Source of the DNA: Mycobacterium cookii
Lineage (GTDB): Bacteria > Actinomycetota > Actinomycetes > Mycobacteriales > Mycobacteriaceae
Reading direction: 5' to 3'
NCBI RefSeq assembly: GCF_010727945.1
Contig: NZ_AP022569.1
Span: 496,001-560,000 of the forward strand
Length of the DNA stretch: 64,000 nucleotides
This document shows positions 19,155 to 27,662 of this stretch, piece by piece. The notes beneath the pieces were generated by a model. It saw only the letters and a list, made by a program, of their open reading frames with translations, did no database searches and was not told where the DNA came from. The position numbers and the translations under genes were made by a program. Every line of letters begins with the position of its first letter. Positions within the stretch are counted from its first letter, which is position 1.

Positions 19155-20807
19155 ATGACAGCACCCGTCTGGATGGCCGCACCGCCGGAGGTGCACTCGA
19201 CGCTGCTGAGCAGTGGTCCCGGGCCCGGGTCGCTGCTGGCCGCAGCGGGCGCGTGGAATTCGTTGAGCGCCGAATACACCGAGATTGCCGAGGAAGTCAG
19301 CACGGTCCTGGCTGAAGTGCAGACCGGTGCGTGGCAGGGGCCGAGTGCCGAGCAATTCCTGTCCGCGTTCGTGCCGTACCTGGCGTGGTTGACGCAAGCC
19401 GGCGCGGACAGTGCGATGGCGGCGGCCCAGCACGAGACCGCCGCCTCGGCGTACACCGCCGCGCTGGCGGCGATGCCGACCTTGCCGGAGCTGGCCACCA
19501 ACCACATGGTTCACGGCGTCTTGCTGGCGACGAATTTCTTTGGCATCAACATGATTCCGATCGCGGTCAACGAAGCCGACTATGCCCGGATGTGGGTTCA
19601 GGCCGCCGCCACGATGAGCACCTATCAGGCAGTCGCCGACACGGCGGTCGCTGCGACGCCGGCGACCGATGCGGCGCCGCCGATCCTGAAATCGAACAGC
19701 AGCGCGCAGGCCTCCGGAAGTGGCGATCCCTACAGCGGACCCAACGGCGACAATCCACTGGGCATCCCGCAGTGGCTGCAGAATTTCTTGCAGCAGTTCG
19801 GTATCGGCAACAGCCAGCTTGCGCACGACCCGGCGATCGACACGCCGTTCGACAACTTGATCGCTCAATGGCTGCAAAATTTCGGCTACACCTGGGACCC
19901 CGCGCAGGGCACGCTCAACGGGGCAACCTATGACACCTACGTCAATCCGGGGCAGACCATCTACTGGGTTGCCCGCGCCCTCGAGCTCACCGAGGACTTC
20001 CAGAATTTCGGGCAGCTTCTCGTCACGAACCCGGTGCAAGCCTTCCAGTGGCTCATCAGCTGGGAGCTGTTCGACTTTCCGATTCACATCGAACAAGTCG
20101 CGATCTTCCTCTCGCAGAATCCGGCGATCTTCGCACTGGCCGCCCCGGCGATCGCGCCTCTTGGTGCCGGTGCTGCCGGACTGGCCGGGTTGGGGGCGCT
20201 GACGCAGTCACCGATCGTGCTACCCGTCGAATCCCTGCCCGCACCAGCGCTTTTCCCGGTCGCGGCGTCGGCTCCGGCGGTTCTCGCATCGGCGGTGTCG
20301 CCCACTGTTCCAGCCCCGGCGCCCACGCCCGCGAGTGCTGCGAGCGCTCCCGCCGCTCCCGCGCCGCCGGCATCGCCACCGCCGCCTGCCGCCGGGCCGG
20401 GTTTCACGCCTCCCTATGTCGTGGGTGGTCCGACGATCGGATCGTGGATGAGCACCCAGGCCAAAACCCAAGAGCCGACGTCGCGTGGCGCGTCCAAAGC
20501 GCCGGAGGCCGCCGCGGCGTTCGTCGCTGCCGCGGCGAAGGATCGGACCCGTAAGCGGCGCGCCCGGCGGGCCGAAGTGCACGACCACGCTGACGAATTC
20601 GCCGACATGAACGTCGACGTTGACCCGGATTGGGGTTCACCGACCCCGTCGGAGCGTGGTGCGGGACCGCTGGGATTCGCCGGCACGGTGTCCAAAGGCA
20701 GTGAGCGGGCCTCCGGATTGGCTACGCTCTCCGAAGACGGATTCGGCAGTGGACCGAGCATGCCGATGCTGCCCACCACGTGGACACCGGACAGCGTTAA
20801 TCGATGA
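19155..20807 (+). CDS. PPE family protein, PPW subfamily, PPE4-like (copy 2)
   Basis: Predicted partner of the PE protein encoded 2 bases upstream; 550 residues. PPE at 10-12, [10 protein letters not shown], the conserved [20 protein letters not shown] helix, a Pro/Ala linker, and the C-terminal PPW signatures GFAGT and PMLPTTW. A basic patch [13 protein letters not shown] lies near residue 460, followed by [14 protein letters not shown], shared with the other two PPEs of the island. Compared with copy 1 it has an inserted stretch after the PPE domain (about residues 190-260) rich in Asn and Gln. Likely an ESX-3-type substrate. Confidence 0.94.
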   Translation: MTAPVWMAAPPEVHSTLLSSGPGPGSLLAAAGAWNSLSAEYTEIAEEVSTVLAEVQTGAWQGPSAEQFLSAFVPYLAWLTQAGADSAMAAAQHETAASAYTAALAAMPTLPELATNHMVHGVLLATNFFGINMIPIAVNEADYARMWVQAAATMSTYQAVADTAVAATPATDAAPPILKSNSSAQASGSGDPYSGPNGDNPLGIPQWLQNFLQQFGIGNSQLAHDPAIDTPFDNLIAQWLQNFGYTWDPAQGTLNGATYDTYVNPGQTIYWVARALELTEDFQNFGQLLVTNPVQAFQWLISWELFDFPIHIEQVAIFLSQNPAIFALAAPAIAPLGAGAAGLAGLGALTQSPIVLPVESLPAPALFPVAASAPAVLASAVSPTVPAPAPTPASAASAPAAPAPPASPPPPAAGPGFTPPYVVGGPTIGSWMSTQAKTQEPTSRGASKAPEAAAAFVAAAAKDRTRKRRARRAEVHDHADEFADMNVDVDPDWGSPTPSERGAGPLGFAGTVSKGSERASGLATLSEDGFGSGPSMPMLPTTWTPDSVNR

Positions 20808-20823
20808 GTGAGGGAGTCCAGGG

Positions 20824-21117
20824 ATGAGCATGTTGGATGCGCATATTCCGCAGTTGGTGGCGTCGCAGTCGGCGTTTGGTGCCAAGGCGGGGTTGATGCG
20901 GTCGACGATCGGTCAGGCTGAGCAGGAGGCGATGGCGTCGCAGGCGTATTTCGCTGGTGATGGTGCGGCGGCGTTTCAGGCTGCGCATGCGCGGTTTGTG
21001 GCGGCGGCGGCGAAGGTGAATGCGTTGTTGGATATCGCGCAGGCCAATCTTGGTGATGCTGCGGGCACCTATGTGGCCGCCGACAGTGCTGCGGCGAGCA
21101 GCTACCCGGGCTTCTGA
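20824..21117 (+). CDS. ESAT-6-like protein, EsxG/EsxS-like
   Basis: WXG100-superfamily protein of 97 residues. It starts [20 protein letters not shown] and aligns by eye with EsxG (ESX-3) and its M. tuberculosis paralogue EsxS. The C-terminal export signal is present, Tyr83-VAA-Asp87. It should form a heterodimer with the EsxH-like protein encoded 20 bases downstream. Codon use is odd: by my count 6 of the first 80 codons end in C, against 10 of the last 17, while neighbouring genes favour C throughout. This looks like a mosaic boundary near base 21064. Confidence 0.95.
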   Translation: MSMLDAHIPQLVASQSAFGAKAGLMRSTIGQAEQEAMASQAYFAGDGAAAFQAAHARFVAAAAKVNALLDIAQANLGDAAGTYVAADSAAASSYPGF

Positions 21118-21137
21118 GCCGGCGAACGAAAGGTTTT

Positions 21138-21431
21138 GTGATGTCGCAGATCATGTACAACTACCCGGCGATGATGGCGCATTCGGCGGATATGGCCGGT
21201 TATGCGGGGACGCTGCAGAGCTTGGGTGCCGATATCTCCAGCGAGCAGGCCGCGTTGCAGGCCGGTTGGCAGGGTGACACGGGGATGAGTTATCAGGCGT
21301 GGCAGGCGCAGTGGAATCAGGCGATGGAGCAGCTGGTGCTGTCGTATCGTGCGATGGCCGGCACGCACGAGAACAACACCACCTCGATGCTGGCCCGCGA
21401 CCAGGCCGAAGGCGCCAAGTGGGGCGGCTAA
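21138..21431 (+). CDS. ESAT-6-like protein, EsxH/EsxR-like
   Basis: WXG100 protein of 97 residues with the W-x-G turn in WQGDTG, matching EsxH/EsxR from the first residues ([14 protein letters not shown]). EsxH of ESX-3 (TB10.4) binds zinc through His14, His70, His76 and Glu77 by my recollection. Here His14, His76 and Glu77 are present but position 70 is Arg ([11 protein letters not shown]), so the zinc site is incomplete, as I recall it also is in EsxR. Forms the expected pair with the preceding gene. ESX-3 substrates act in iron and zinc acquisition and in host interaction; the role of this copy is inferred only. Confidence 0.95.
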   Translation: MMSQIMYNYPAMMAHSADMAGYAGTLQSLGADISSEQAALQAGWQGDTGMSYQAWQAQWNQAMEQLVLSYRAMAGTHENNTTSMLARDQAEGAKWGG

Positions 21432-21505
21432 CCGAGCGCACGTGATTACCCGCTAGAGGACCTGTCAGTTCGGCGGAACCGCTCTCATCTGGGAGCTTCG
21501 AAGTG

Positions 21506-21524
21506 TTAGCTTAGCCAATGCTAA
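21506..21524. promoter_or_regulatory. IdeR-like iron box
   Basis: TTAGCTTAGCCAATGCTAA matches 16 of 19 positions of the mycobacterial IdeR consensus TTAGGTTAGSCTWACCTAA, with mismatches at positions 5, 14 and 15; GTTAGC and GCTAAC form its outer arms. It lies 160 bases upstream of the third PPE gene, in a 253-base gap with no gene. It predicts iron-dependent repression. The two inner mismatches on one side could weaken binding. Confidence 0.55.
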
Positions 21525-21684
21525 CCGCGCGGATCGTCATCGGACCAGGGAGTGACCGCCGACGCGTAGGTGATCGCGCCATCCCGACGCTTGCGCCTCG
21601 AGCCAGGGTGGTTGAGCCCCAATCCGGTTACCTAGCAGACGACGTTGAGGCACCGGCCTTTTCCCCCGTCGACGGCTCCGGACG

Positions 21685-23313
21685 ATGACCACACCGATTT
21701 GGATGGCGTCTCCGCCCGAAGTGCATTCGGCGCTGCTCAGTAGCGGTCCCGGCCCGGGCTCGCTAATGGTTGCCGCCGAGGCGTGGAAATCGCTGAGTGC
21801 CGAATACGCTTCGGCAGCTGAGGAACTCACCGCCGTGTTGACGTCGGTACAGGCTGGCGCATGGGAGGGGCCGAGCGCTGAGTCGTATGTGGCCGCACAT
21901 GTGCCCTATCTGGCCTGGTTGATGCAGGCCAGCGTCGACAGTACGGCAGCGGCTGCCCGCCAGGAGGCCGCGGCCGCGGCGTACACCGCTGCGCTGGCGG
22001 CCATGCCGACGCTGGCCGAACTGGCCGCCAACCATGCGATTCACGGAGTGTTGCTCGCCACCAACTTCTTTGGCATCAACGCGATTCCGATCGCGCTCAA
22101 CGAAGCCGACTATGTACGGATGTGGGTCCAGGCGGCCACCACGATGACGAGTTACCAGGGTGTCTCCGCTGCGGCGGTGGCCTCGTCGCCGCAAACCCAG
22201 CCGGCGCCAACGGTGGTCAACCCGGCGGCCTCCGGGTACGGCAACACCGTGACCAATGCCATTACCGCGATCGAGCAGTTGCTGCACGACGCGTCCACGC
22301 TGAACCTGTCCGATCTGCAGTCTGCATTGCTGAACGCAGAGCAGAACTTCAACGTCACGGCGTTCCTGCAGAATCCGATCGGATACAGCCAGCAAATCTT
22401 CGAATCCTTCGTGAACCAATTCCCTGTGCTATCCGATCTGTATTACGGCTTCGGCGGCGACCACATATTCGAATTGCTCACCGATCCGGTGGGATTCGTT
22501 CAGCACATCATCAGCAATTTCCTGGCCAATCCGCTTGGGGTGCTGGAGAATCCGTTCACGCTGCTCCTCAGCGCCGACGACTATCCGACCATCTTCTATC
22601 CACTGATCTCGCCGGCCATCGCCCCCGCCTTCGCGCTGGCCTCGGTCGGCTCCGCCGGCGGCCTTGCGGGGCTTGCCGCAATTCCGCCGACCGCAATGCC
22701 CGTCATTTCCCCAATGCTTGCACCGGCGGCCCTTGCCGTGCCGGCCGTCGGGGTGACCCCGACCGTCGTCGTATCGGCCATAGCCCCCGCCGCGGCGCCG
22801 GCATCGGCTCCCGCCCCTGCAAGCCCACCGGCCCCGGCGGCCACGGCCACGGTGGCCGGCCCTGCGCCGGCGGCGCCCCCGCCAGGCGCACCTTTTGTGC
22901 CTCCGTACGCGGTGGGTCCGCCCGGCATCGGGTTCGACTCGGGAATGAGTGCCGCCGCGGCGTCCCGTGCCAAGCGCAAAGCGCCCGAGCCGGACAGCTC
23001 TGCTGCAGTAGCTGCTGCGGCCGTGCGTGATCAGCGACAGGCGCGGCGGCGTCGGCGCGCGATTTTCCGCGATCATGGCGACGAGTTCGCCGACATGAAC
23101 GTGGAAGTGAATCCGGACTGGGACGCGCCGCCCGGTGACCAGCCGCTGGCGTCGAGCAACGGCGCGGGTCCCTTGGGATTTGCCGGTACGGCGCGCAAGG
23201 AAGCCAGCGGGCGTGCCACGGGGCTGGCCACGCTGGCCAGTGATGAGTTCGGCGGTGGCCCGACGATCCCGATGCTGCCGGGCAGCTGGGAGTCCGACAC
23301 CCGGCAGCAGTGA
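21685..23313 (+). CDS. PPE family protein, PPW subfamily (copy 3)
   Basis: Third PPE-PPW protein of the island, 542 residues. PPE at 10-12, [10 protein letters not shown] in place of the usual AWQG, the [17 protein letters not shown] helix, a long Ala/Pro linker, basic patch [20 protein letters not shown] near 447, then GFAGT and PMLPGSW. It lies 253 bases beyond the esx pair behind its own IdeR-like box, so it may be transcribed separately. The three PPEs are clearly paralogous in both the PPE domain and the C-terminal 100 residues. It ends 4 bases before the stop of the convergent oxidoreductase gene. Confidence 0.94.
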   Translation: MTTPIWMASPPEVHSALLSSGPGPGSLMVAAEAWKSLSAEYASAAEELTAVLTSVQAGAWEGPSAESYVAAHVPYLAWLMQASVDSTAAAARQEAAAAAYTAALAAMPTLAELAANHAIHGVLLATNFFGINAIPIALNEADYVRMWVQAATTMTSYQGVSAAAVASSPQTQPAPTVVNPAASGYGNTVTNAITAIEQLLHDASTLNLSDLQSALLNAEQNFNVTAFLQNPIGYSQQIFESFVNQFPVLSDLYYGFGGDHIFELLTDPVGFVQHIISNFLANPLGVLENPFTLLLSADDYPTIFYPLISPAIAPAFALASVGSAGGLAGLAAIPPTAMPVISPMLAPAALAVPAVGVTPTVVVSAIAPAAAPASAPAPASPPAPAATATVAGPAPAAPPPGAPFVPPYAVGPPGIGFDSGMSAAAASRAKRKAPEPDSSAAVAAAAVRDQRQARRRRRAIFRDHGDEFADMNVEVNPDWDAPPGDQPLASSNGAGPLGFAGTARKEASGRATGLATLASDEFGGGPTIPMLPGSWESDTRQQ

Positions 23314-23316
23314 GGC

Positions 23317-24297
23317 CTACGGCGTGAGCACGATCGAGCCAATGGTCTGACGACCCTGCAGGTCGCGATGCGCCTGCGCGGCGTCGGCCAATCGGTAGCG
23401 GTGGCTCACCTCCACGCTGAGCGAGCCGTCGGCGATCGCGTCAAACAATTCGGTTGAGCGCCAGGCGAATTCCTCACCCGTGCGGGTGAAGTGCACCAGT
23501 CCGGGGCGGGTCAGGAACACCGAACCGGCCGCGTTGAGCCGCTGCGGGTCGACGGGCGGAACCGGCCCACTGGACGCGCCGAACAACGCCAGCGTTCCCC
23601 GCACGGCAAGGCTGGCCAGGCTGGCATCGAAGGTGCTCGCCCCGACTCCGTCGTACACCGCCGCCACGCCGGCCCCGTCGGTCAGATCGCGGATGCGGCT
23701 GCCGAATTCGGCCGGATCATCGCCGGGGTAGTCCAGCACCTCGGCGGCGCCGGCCTGCCGCGACCGCTCAGCCTTCTCCGGTGTCGAGACCGTCGTGATC
23801 ACCCGCGCGCCCTTATGCGCCAACCACTGCGTCAGGATCAGGCCGACGCCACCGGCACCGGCATGCACCAGCACCGTGTCGCCGGACTGCACGGCGTACA
23901 CCGAGTTGATCAGGTAATGCGCCGTCAAACCCTTCAGCAGTGCCGAGGCGGCCACGTCCAAGCCGATCTCCGACGGCACGGGTGCAGCGAATTGCGCAGG
24001 CGCCGTGCTGAATTCCGCGTACGATCCGGAGGTTGCGACGGCGGTCACGACTCGGTCGCCGACCCTGCGTTCCGTCACGCCGTCACCGACGGCGTCCACC
24101 GTTCCGGCTACCTCGTTGCCGAGCACGAACGGCAGATCGCGGGGGTAGGACCCGGAGCGGAAATAAGTGTCGATGTAGTTGACGCCGATCGCGTCGGCTT
24201 TGATCAGGACCTCACCGGGCCCGGGGGAGGGCTGCGGCTTCTCGACGTAGCTCAGGACTTCCGGCCCACCGATTTCGGCGACTTCGATTGCGTGCAT
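23317..24297 (-). CDS. qor: NADPH:quinone oxidoreductase, zeta-crystallin type
   Basis: Zinc-free medium-chain dehydrogenase/reductase predicted to reduce quinones with NADPH. The product from ATG 24297 is 326 residues, the family norm; an open frame to 24468 adds an improbable Arg-rich extension. Motifs: YIDTYFRSGSYP near the N-terminus, VLVHAGAGGVGLILTQWLA for the nucleotide fold, and VAAVYDGVGASTF. Corresponds to Rv1454c in the ctaB-qor interval of M. tuberculosis, which marks the right border of the island. Confidence 0.93.
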   Translation of the reverse strand: MHAIEVAEIGGPEVLSYVEKPQPSPGPGEVLIKADAIGVNYIDTYFRSGSYPRDLPFVLGNEVAGTVDAVGDGVTERRVGDRVVTAVATSGSYAEFSTAPAQFAAPVPSEIGLDVAASALLKGLTAHYLINSVYAVQSGDTVLVHAGAGGVGLILTQWLAHKGARVITTVSTPEKAERSRQAGAAEVLDYPGDDPAEFGSRIRDLTDGAGVAAVYDGVGASTFDASLASLAVRGTLALFGASSGPVPPVDPQRLNAAGSVFLTRPGLVHFTRTGEEFAWRSTELFDAIADGSLSVEVSHRYRLADAAQAHRDLQGRQTIGSIVLTP

Positions 24298-24328
24298 GGT
24301 GACTATCATCCGCAAGCATGGAGTCCGC

Positions 24329-25003
24329 ATGAAGTTGGCCCGGCCCGACGTTTTCCATCCACGGATCGTGCTGGCTGGTGCACCGGACGGCGACGATGCG
24401 GATCTGGTGGCCGCGTTGCGCAAGCGCGGCCTGCACGCCCGGTGGCTGTCCTGGGACGACCCGCGCACGCTCGACGCCGACCTGGTGATACTGCGGGACA
24501 GCAGCGATCAGGCCGAGTTTTTGCCGTGGACGAAGCGAGTGGCCAACCTGCTCAACGCGCCCGAGGTCGTCGCCTGGAATACCGGTCGGCGACATCTGCG
24601 CGACCTCGGCCGCGCGGGAGTGCCCGTGTTGCGGGGTCGTCGCCCCTCAGCCTCCGCGGTTCGTACCGCCCTGGTTTTCATCGGTGGCACACAATCCCAT
24701 GCATTCGTCGATACTTCGCCGATCGATGCCGATTTCGAACTGTGGGACCTCGGGCAGGCCGCCCTGCAGGCGGCCGCCGACCACTTGGATATCCGTGTCG
24801 ATGAACTGCTCTACGCCCGCGCGGATGTCATCGAAGAATCCGGTGATGCCGAGCTCGCCGAGCTGAATCTGGTTGCCCCGCAGTTGGGTTGGCGAACGCT
24901 TGAGCCCGCCGCGCGCGAAGATGCGCAGCGTCGCTTCACGCTGTGCGTGGAGTCAGCTCTGGAGCGGTTGGGGCTCGGACCGCTCTCGCATCGACGTCCA
25001 TAG
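24329..25003 (+). CDS. conserved protein with ATP-grasp-like C-terminus, Rv1455-like
   Basis: About 224 residues, unknown function. The C-terminal third, YARADVIEESGDAELAELN followed by LVAPQLGWR, resembles the metal and nucleotide site of ATP-grasp enzymes (R-x-D ... E-x-N), and the N-terminus has a Rossmann-like start. I chose ATG 24329, which has GGAG at 24320-24323; an ATG at 24296 overlaps the divergent qor start. Its 3' end overlaps the convergent ctaA gene by 51 bases. If truly ATP-grasp, it would ligate an amine to a carboxylate; substrate unknown. Confidence 0.75.
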   Translation: MKLARPDVFHPRIVLAGAPDGDDADLVAALRKRGLHARWLSWDDPRTLDADLVILRDSSDQAEFLPWTKRVANLLNAPEVVAWNTGRRHLRDLGRAGVPVLRGRRPSASAVRTALVFIGGTQSHAFVDTSPIDADFELWDLGQAALQAAADHLDIRVDELLYARADVIEESGDAELAELNLVAPQLGWRTLEPAAREDAQRRFTLCVESALERLGLGPLSHRRP

Positions 25004-25909
25004 CGCCGCGGTGGCCGCGGTGCAGATCGCGGCCCCGGCGACATGCACGGCAACCAGAGCCGCGGGGATTCCGGTGAAGAACTGCACGGTCCCGACCACG
25101 GCCTGCCCGAACACCGCGATCAGCACAACGCCGAGCCGCACCAGCACCGGCCGTGGCGCCCGCACCGCCAGCAGCCCGAAGCCGAGCCCGACCAGCAGCG
25201 CAAGATAGGCCACCAGCAGCGACGAGTGAGCGTGGACCAACGTGGTGATCTCGATCCGCAGCCGCGGCACCGTCCGGTTCGGGCTGGTGTCGCCGGCGTG
25301 CGGGCCCGCCGCGGTGACCAGCGTGCCGGCCACCAAGACGGCGGCCAGTGTCAGCGCACTGAGCAGGGTGAGTGCGCGCAGCGGCGCGACCACCCGGTGG
25401 CGAATCACTCCGTTGTCGGGCTCGCCGACCTTGACGTACAGCAGCACCGCAAGCCACACCATCGTCATCGAAGTCAGCAAGTGGATGGCCACCGTCCACC
25501 ACAGCAATCCGGTGCGGACGGTGATACCGCCGATCACCGCCTGCAGCACCGTCGACGCCGGCATCAACCAGGCATAGACCAGCACTTCGGTGCGGCGGCG
25601 AGCCCTCGTGACCACCAAGACCGCGAGCGCCGCGGTGAGGACCACCGCGAAGGTGATCAGCCGGTTGCCGAACTCGACGGCCTGATGGATACGGGGAACC
25701 TCGGACACCGCGACCGGGGTGAAGCTGCCCGGAAAGCACTGCGGCCAGGTCGGGCAACCCAGCCCGGAGGCGGTGACGCGGACGATCGCACCGGTGACGG
25801 CGATACCGCCCTGGGTCAGCACGACCGCCGCGGCGACGAGGCGCTGCGTGCGCAGACTGGGGTCGGGCAGCAGGTCCACGATCCGCATGAGTAACCGCCC
25901 GACAGGCAT
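24953..25909 (-). CDS. ctaA: haem A synthase
   Basis: Membrane monooxygenase converting haem O to haem A. About eight hydrophobic segments; the haem-ligand histidines are visible in RIHQAVEFGNR, VAIHLLTSM, TLVHAHSSLL and AVHVAGAA. A CPTWPQC pair of cysteines sits in the first extracellular loop, as in CtaA with a regulatory disulfide. I chose ATG 25909 (MPVGRLL-), giving 318 residues; a TTG at 25933 is possible. Often annotated as part of the neighbouring ABC transporter in older mycobacterial records. Pairs functionally with ctaB. Confidence 0.92.
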   Translation of the reverse strand: MPVGRLLMRIVDLLPDPSLRTQRLVAAAVVLTQGGIAVTGAIVRVTASGLGCPTWPQCFPGSFTPVAVSEVPRIHQAVEFGNRLITFAVVLTAALAVLVVTRARRRTEVLVYAWLMPASTVLQAVIGGITVRTGLLWWTVAIHLLTSMTMVWLAVLLYVKVGEPDNGVIRHRVVAPLRALTLLSALTLAAVLVAGTLVTAAGPHAGDTSPNRTVPRLRIEITTLVHAHSSLLVAYLALLVGLGFGLLAVRAPRPVLVRLGVVLIAVFGQAVVGTVQFFTGIPAALVAVHVAGAAICTAATAALWTSMRERSEPQPLQS

Positions 25910-25956
25910 CGCTCGATCGTAGGTCAATGACAACTACGGTACGTAGTAGGGCCGCG

Positions 25957-26733
25957 TCAGGTGAACCGGAACCACCGCAGCGCGCCCAACCCGGCCAGCG
26001 TGCCCCACGAAGCGAGCACGAGGACGCCGAACCAGTCCACCGAGAGGGTCATCGCCTGAGACAGCGTCTCGGTGAGCGCGCCGGCCGGAGTGAGTCGAGC
26101 CGCCCACTTGACGGCGGATCCGATCATGTCGGTCTCGATGGTGAGCGCACCGAGCCCGGCGAATACGAACCACAACAGGTTGGCCACGGCCAGCACGATC
26201 TCGGCGCGCAGGGTCCCGCCGAGCAGCAGGCCCAGCGCAGCGAACACCGCGGTACCCAGCGCGATGACCACCGCGCCCAACGCCAGGCCCGCCACGGGCG
26301 GACGCCAGCCGAGTGCAAAACCTATGCCGCCCAAGATAATTGACTGCAAGAACACCACGGTCACGACGGCCGCCGACTTACCGGCGATGATGCCCCACAC
26401 CGGCAGTGCCGTGGCGCCCAATCGTTTGAGCGCGCCGTAGCGGCGGTCGAAGGCGACTGCGATGGCCTGGCCGGTGAACGCCGTCGAGATCACCGCCAGC
26501 GCCATGATCACCGGGACGAACGTGGCGGCGCGGTTGGCGCCGAACGATCCGAACGGCAACAGCGTCAGGCCGACCAGCAGCGTGATCGGGATGAACATGG
26601 TCAGCAGTAGTTGTTCGCCGTTGCGCAGCAGCAGTTTCAGCTCGAGCGCGAACTGGGCGGCCAGCATTTTCGGCACCGCCGCCGGACCCGGATTGGGGGT
26701 GAAAGTGCCTGCAGGGAAATGGGTCTGGTTCAT
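25957..26733 (-). CDS. ABC-2 type transporter permease
   Basis: Membrane subunit (258 residues, about six helices) of an exporter whose ATPase is encoded just upstream. ATG 26733 overlaps the ATPase stop as ATGA, so the longer frame to 26832 is not used. It resembles Rv1457c of the Rv1456c-Rv1458c group described as antibiotic transport. Substrate cannot be inferred; the conserved linkage to mptB and ctaA suggests envelope or haem-related export, but that is a guess. Confidence 0.9.
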   Translation of the reverse strand: MNQTHFPAGTFTPNPGPAAVPKMLAAQFALELKLLLRNGEQLLLTMFIPITLLVGLTLLPFGSFGANRAATFVPVIMALAVISTAFTGQAIAVAFDRRYGALKRLGATALPVWGIIAGKSAAVVTVVFLQSIILGGIGFALGWRPPVAGLALGAVVIALGTAVFAALGLLLGGTLRAEIVLAVANLLWFVFAGLGALTIETDMIGSAVKWAARLTPAGALTETLSQAMTLSVDWFGVLVLASWGTLAGLGALRWFRFT

Positions 26734-27662
26734 GACCGTAGTTCTCGTCCCGTCAACTCCAGGAACACGTCTTCCAGGCTGCGCTGCTCCACGCGCAGGT
26801 CGGTGGCCAGCACATCGATCTGGGCCGCCCACGCCGTCACCGTCGCCAGCACCTGCGGGTCGACGGCGCCTTCGACCAGGTACTCACCCGGCGCCGACTC
26901 GGACGCCCGGTAGTCCTCCGGCAGCGCCGACACCAGCAGCGTGAGGTCGAGGCGCGGCGGCGCGCTGAACCGCAACTGGTCCTTGGCGCCGCTGCGGGTC
27001 AACTCCGCCGGGGTTCCGGCCGCCACCATGACGCCGTGATCGATGATGACCAGCCGGTCGGCGAGTTCTTCGGCTTCCTTGAGCTGGTGGGTGGTCAGCA
27101 CCACTGTCACACCGTCACGGCGCAGCGCATCGATCAACTCCCACACCAGAATTCGGGCCTGTGCATCCATACCCGCGGTGGGCTCGTCGAGGAACACCAG
27201 TTCGGGGCGGCCGACCAGCGCGCAGGCCAGCGCGAGACGTTGCTGCTGGCCGCCGGAGAGCCGCCGGTACGTGGTGCGGGCGGCCTCGGTCAGGCCCAGC
27301 GTGCTCAGCAGCCATTGCGGGTCAAGGGGATTGGCGGCGTAGGAAGCGACCAGGTTGAGCATCTCGCCGGCCCGGGCGGCGGGATACCCGCCGCCGCCCT
27401 GCAGCATCACGCCGATGCGCGCCCGCAGTCGGGCGTTGTCGGCGATCGGGTCCAGCCCGAGCACCTCGATGCTGCCTGCGTCGGGGCGGACGAACCCCTC
27501 GCACATCTCGACCGTCGTCGTCTTGCCCGCCCCGTTAGGGCCGAGCAGCGCGAACACCTCGGCGGTGTGCACCTCGAGGTCGAGTTGGGATACGGCGGTG
27601 GTCGAGCCGTACTGCTTGCACACCCCGTGCAACCGCACGGGGACGTCCGAGGCTGGGCTCAC
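26730..27662 (-). CDS. ABC transporter ATP-binding protein
   Basis: Drives the permease encoded next. The 310-residue protein has Walker A GPNGAGKTT near residue 42, Q-loop VMLQGGGGYP, signature LSGGQQQRLAL, Walker B LVFLDEPTAGMD and the switch His in LTTHQ. The C-terminal 80 residues are the extra domain common in drug-export DrrA-like ATPases. GTG 27662 overlaps the mptB stop as GTGA. Corresponds to Rv1458c. Confidence 0.93.
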   Translation of the reverse strand: MSPASDVPVRLHGVCKQYGSTTAVSQLDLEVHTAEVFALLGPNGAGKTTTVEMCEGFVRPDAGSIEVLGLDPIADNARLRARIGVMLQGGGGYPAARAGEMLNLVASYAANPLDPQWLLSTLGLTEAARTTYRRLSGGQQQRLALACALVGRPELVFLDEPTAGMDAQARILVWELIDALRRDGVTVVLTTHQLKEAEELADRLVIIDHGVMVAAGTPAELTRSGAKDQLRFSAPPRLDLTLLVSALPEDYRASESAPGEYLVEGAVDPQVLATVTAWAAQIDVLATDLRVEQRSLEDVFLELTGRELRS

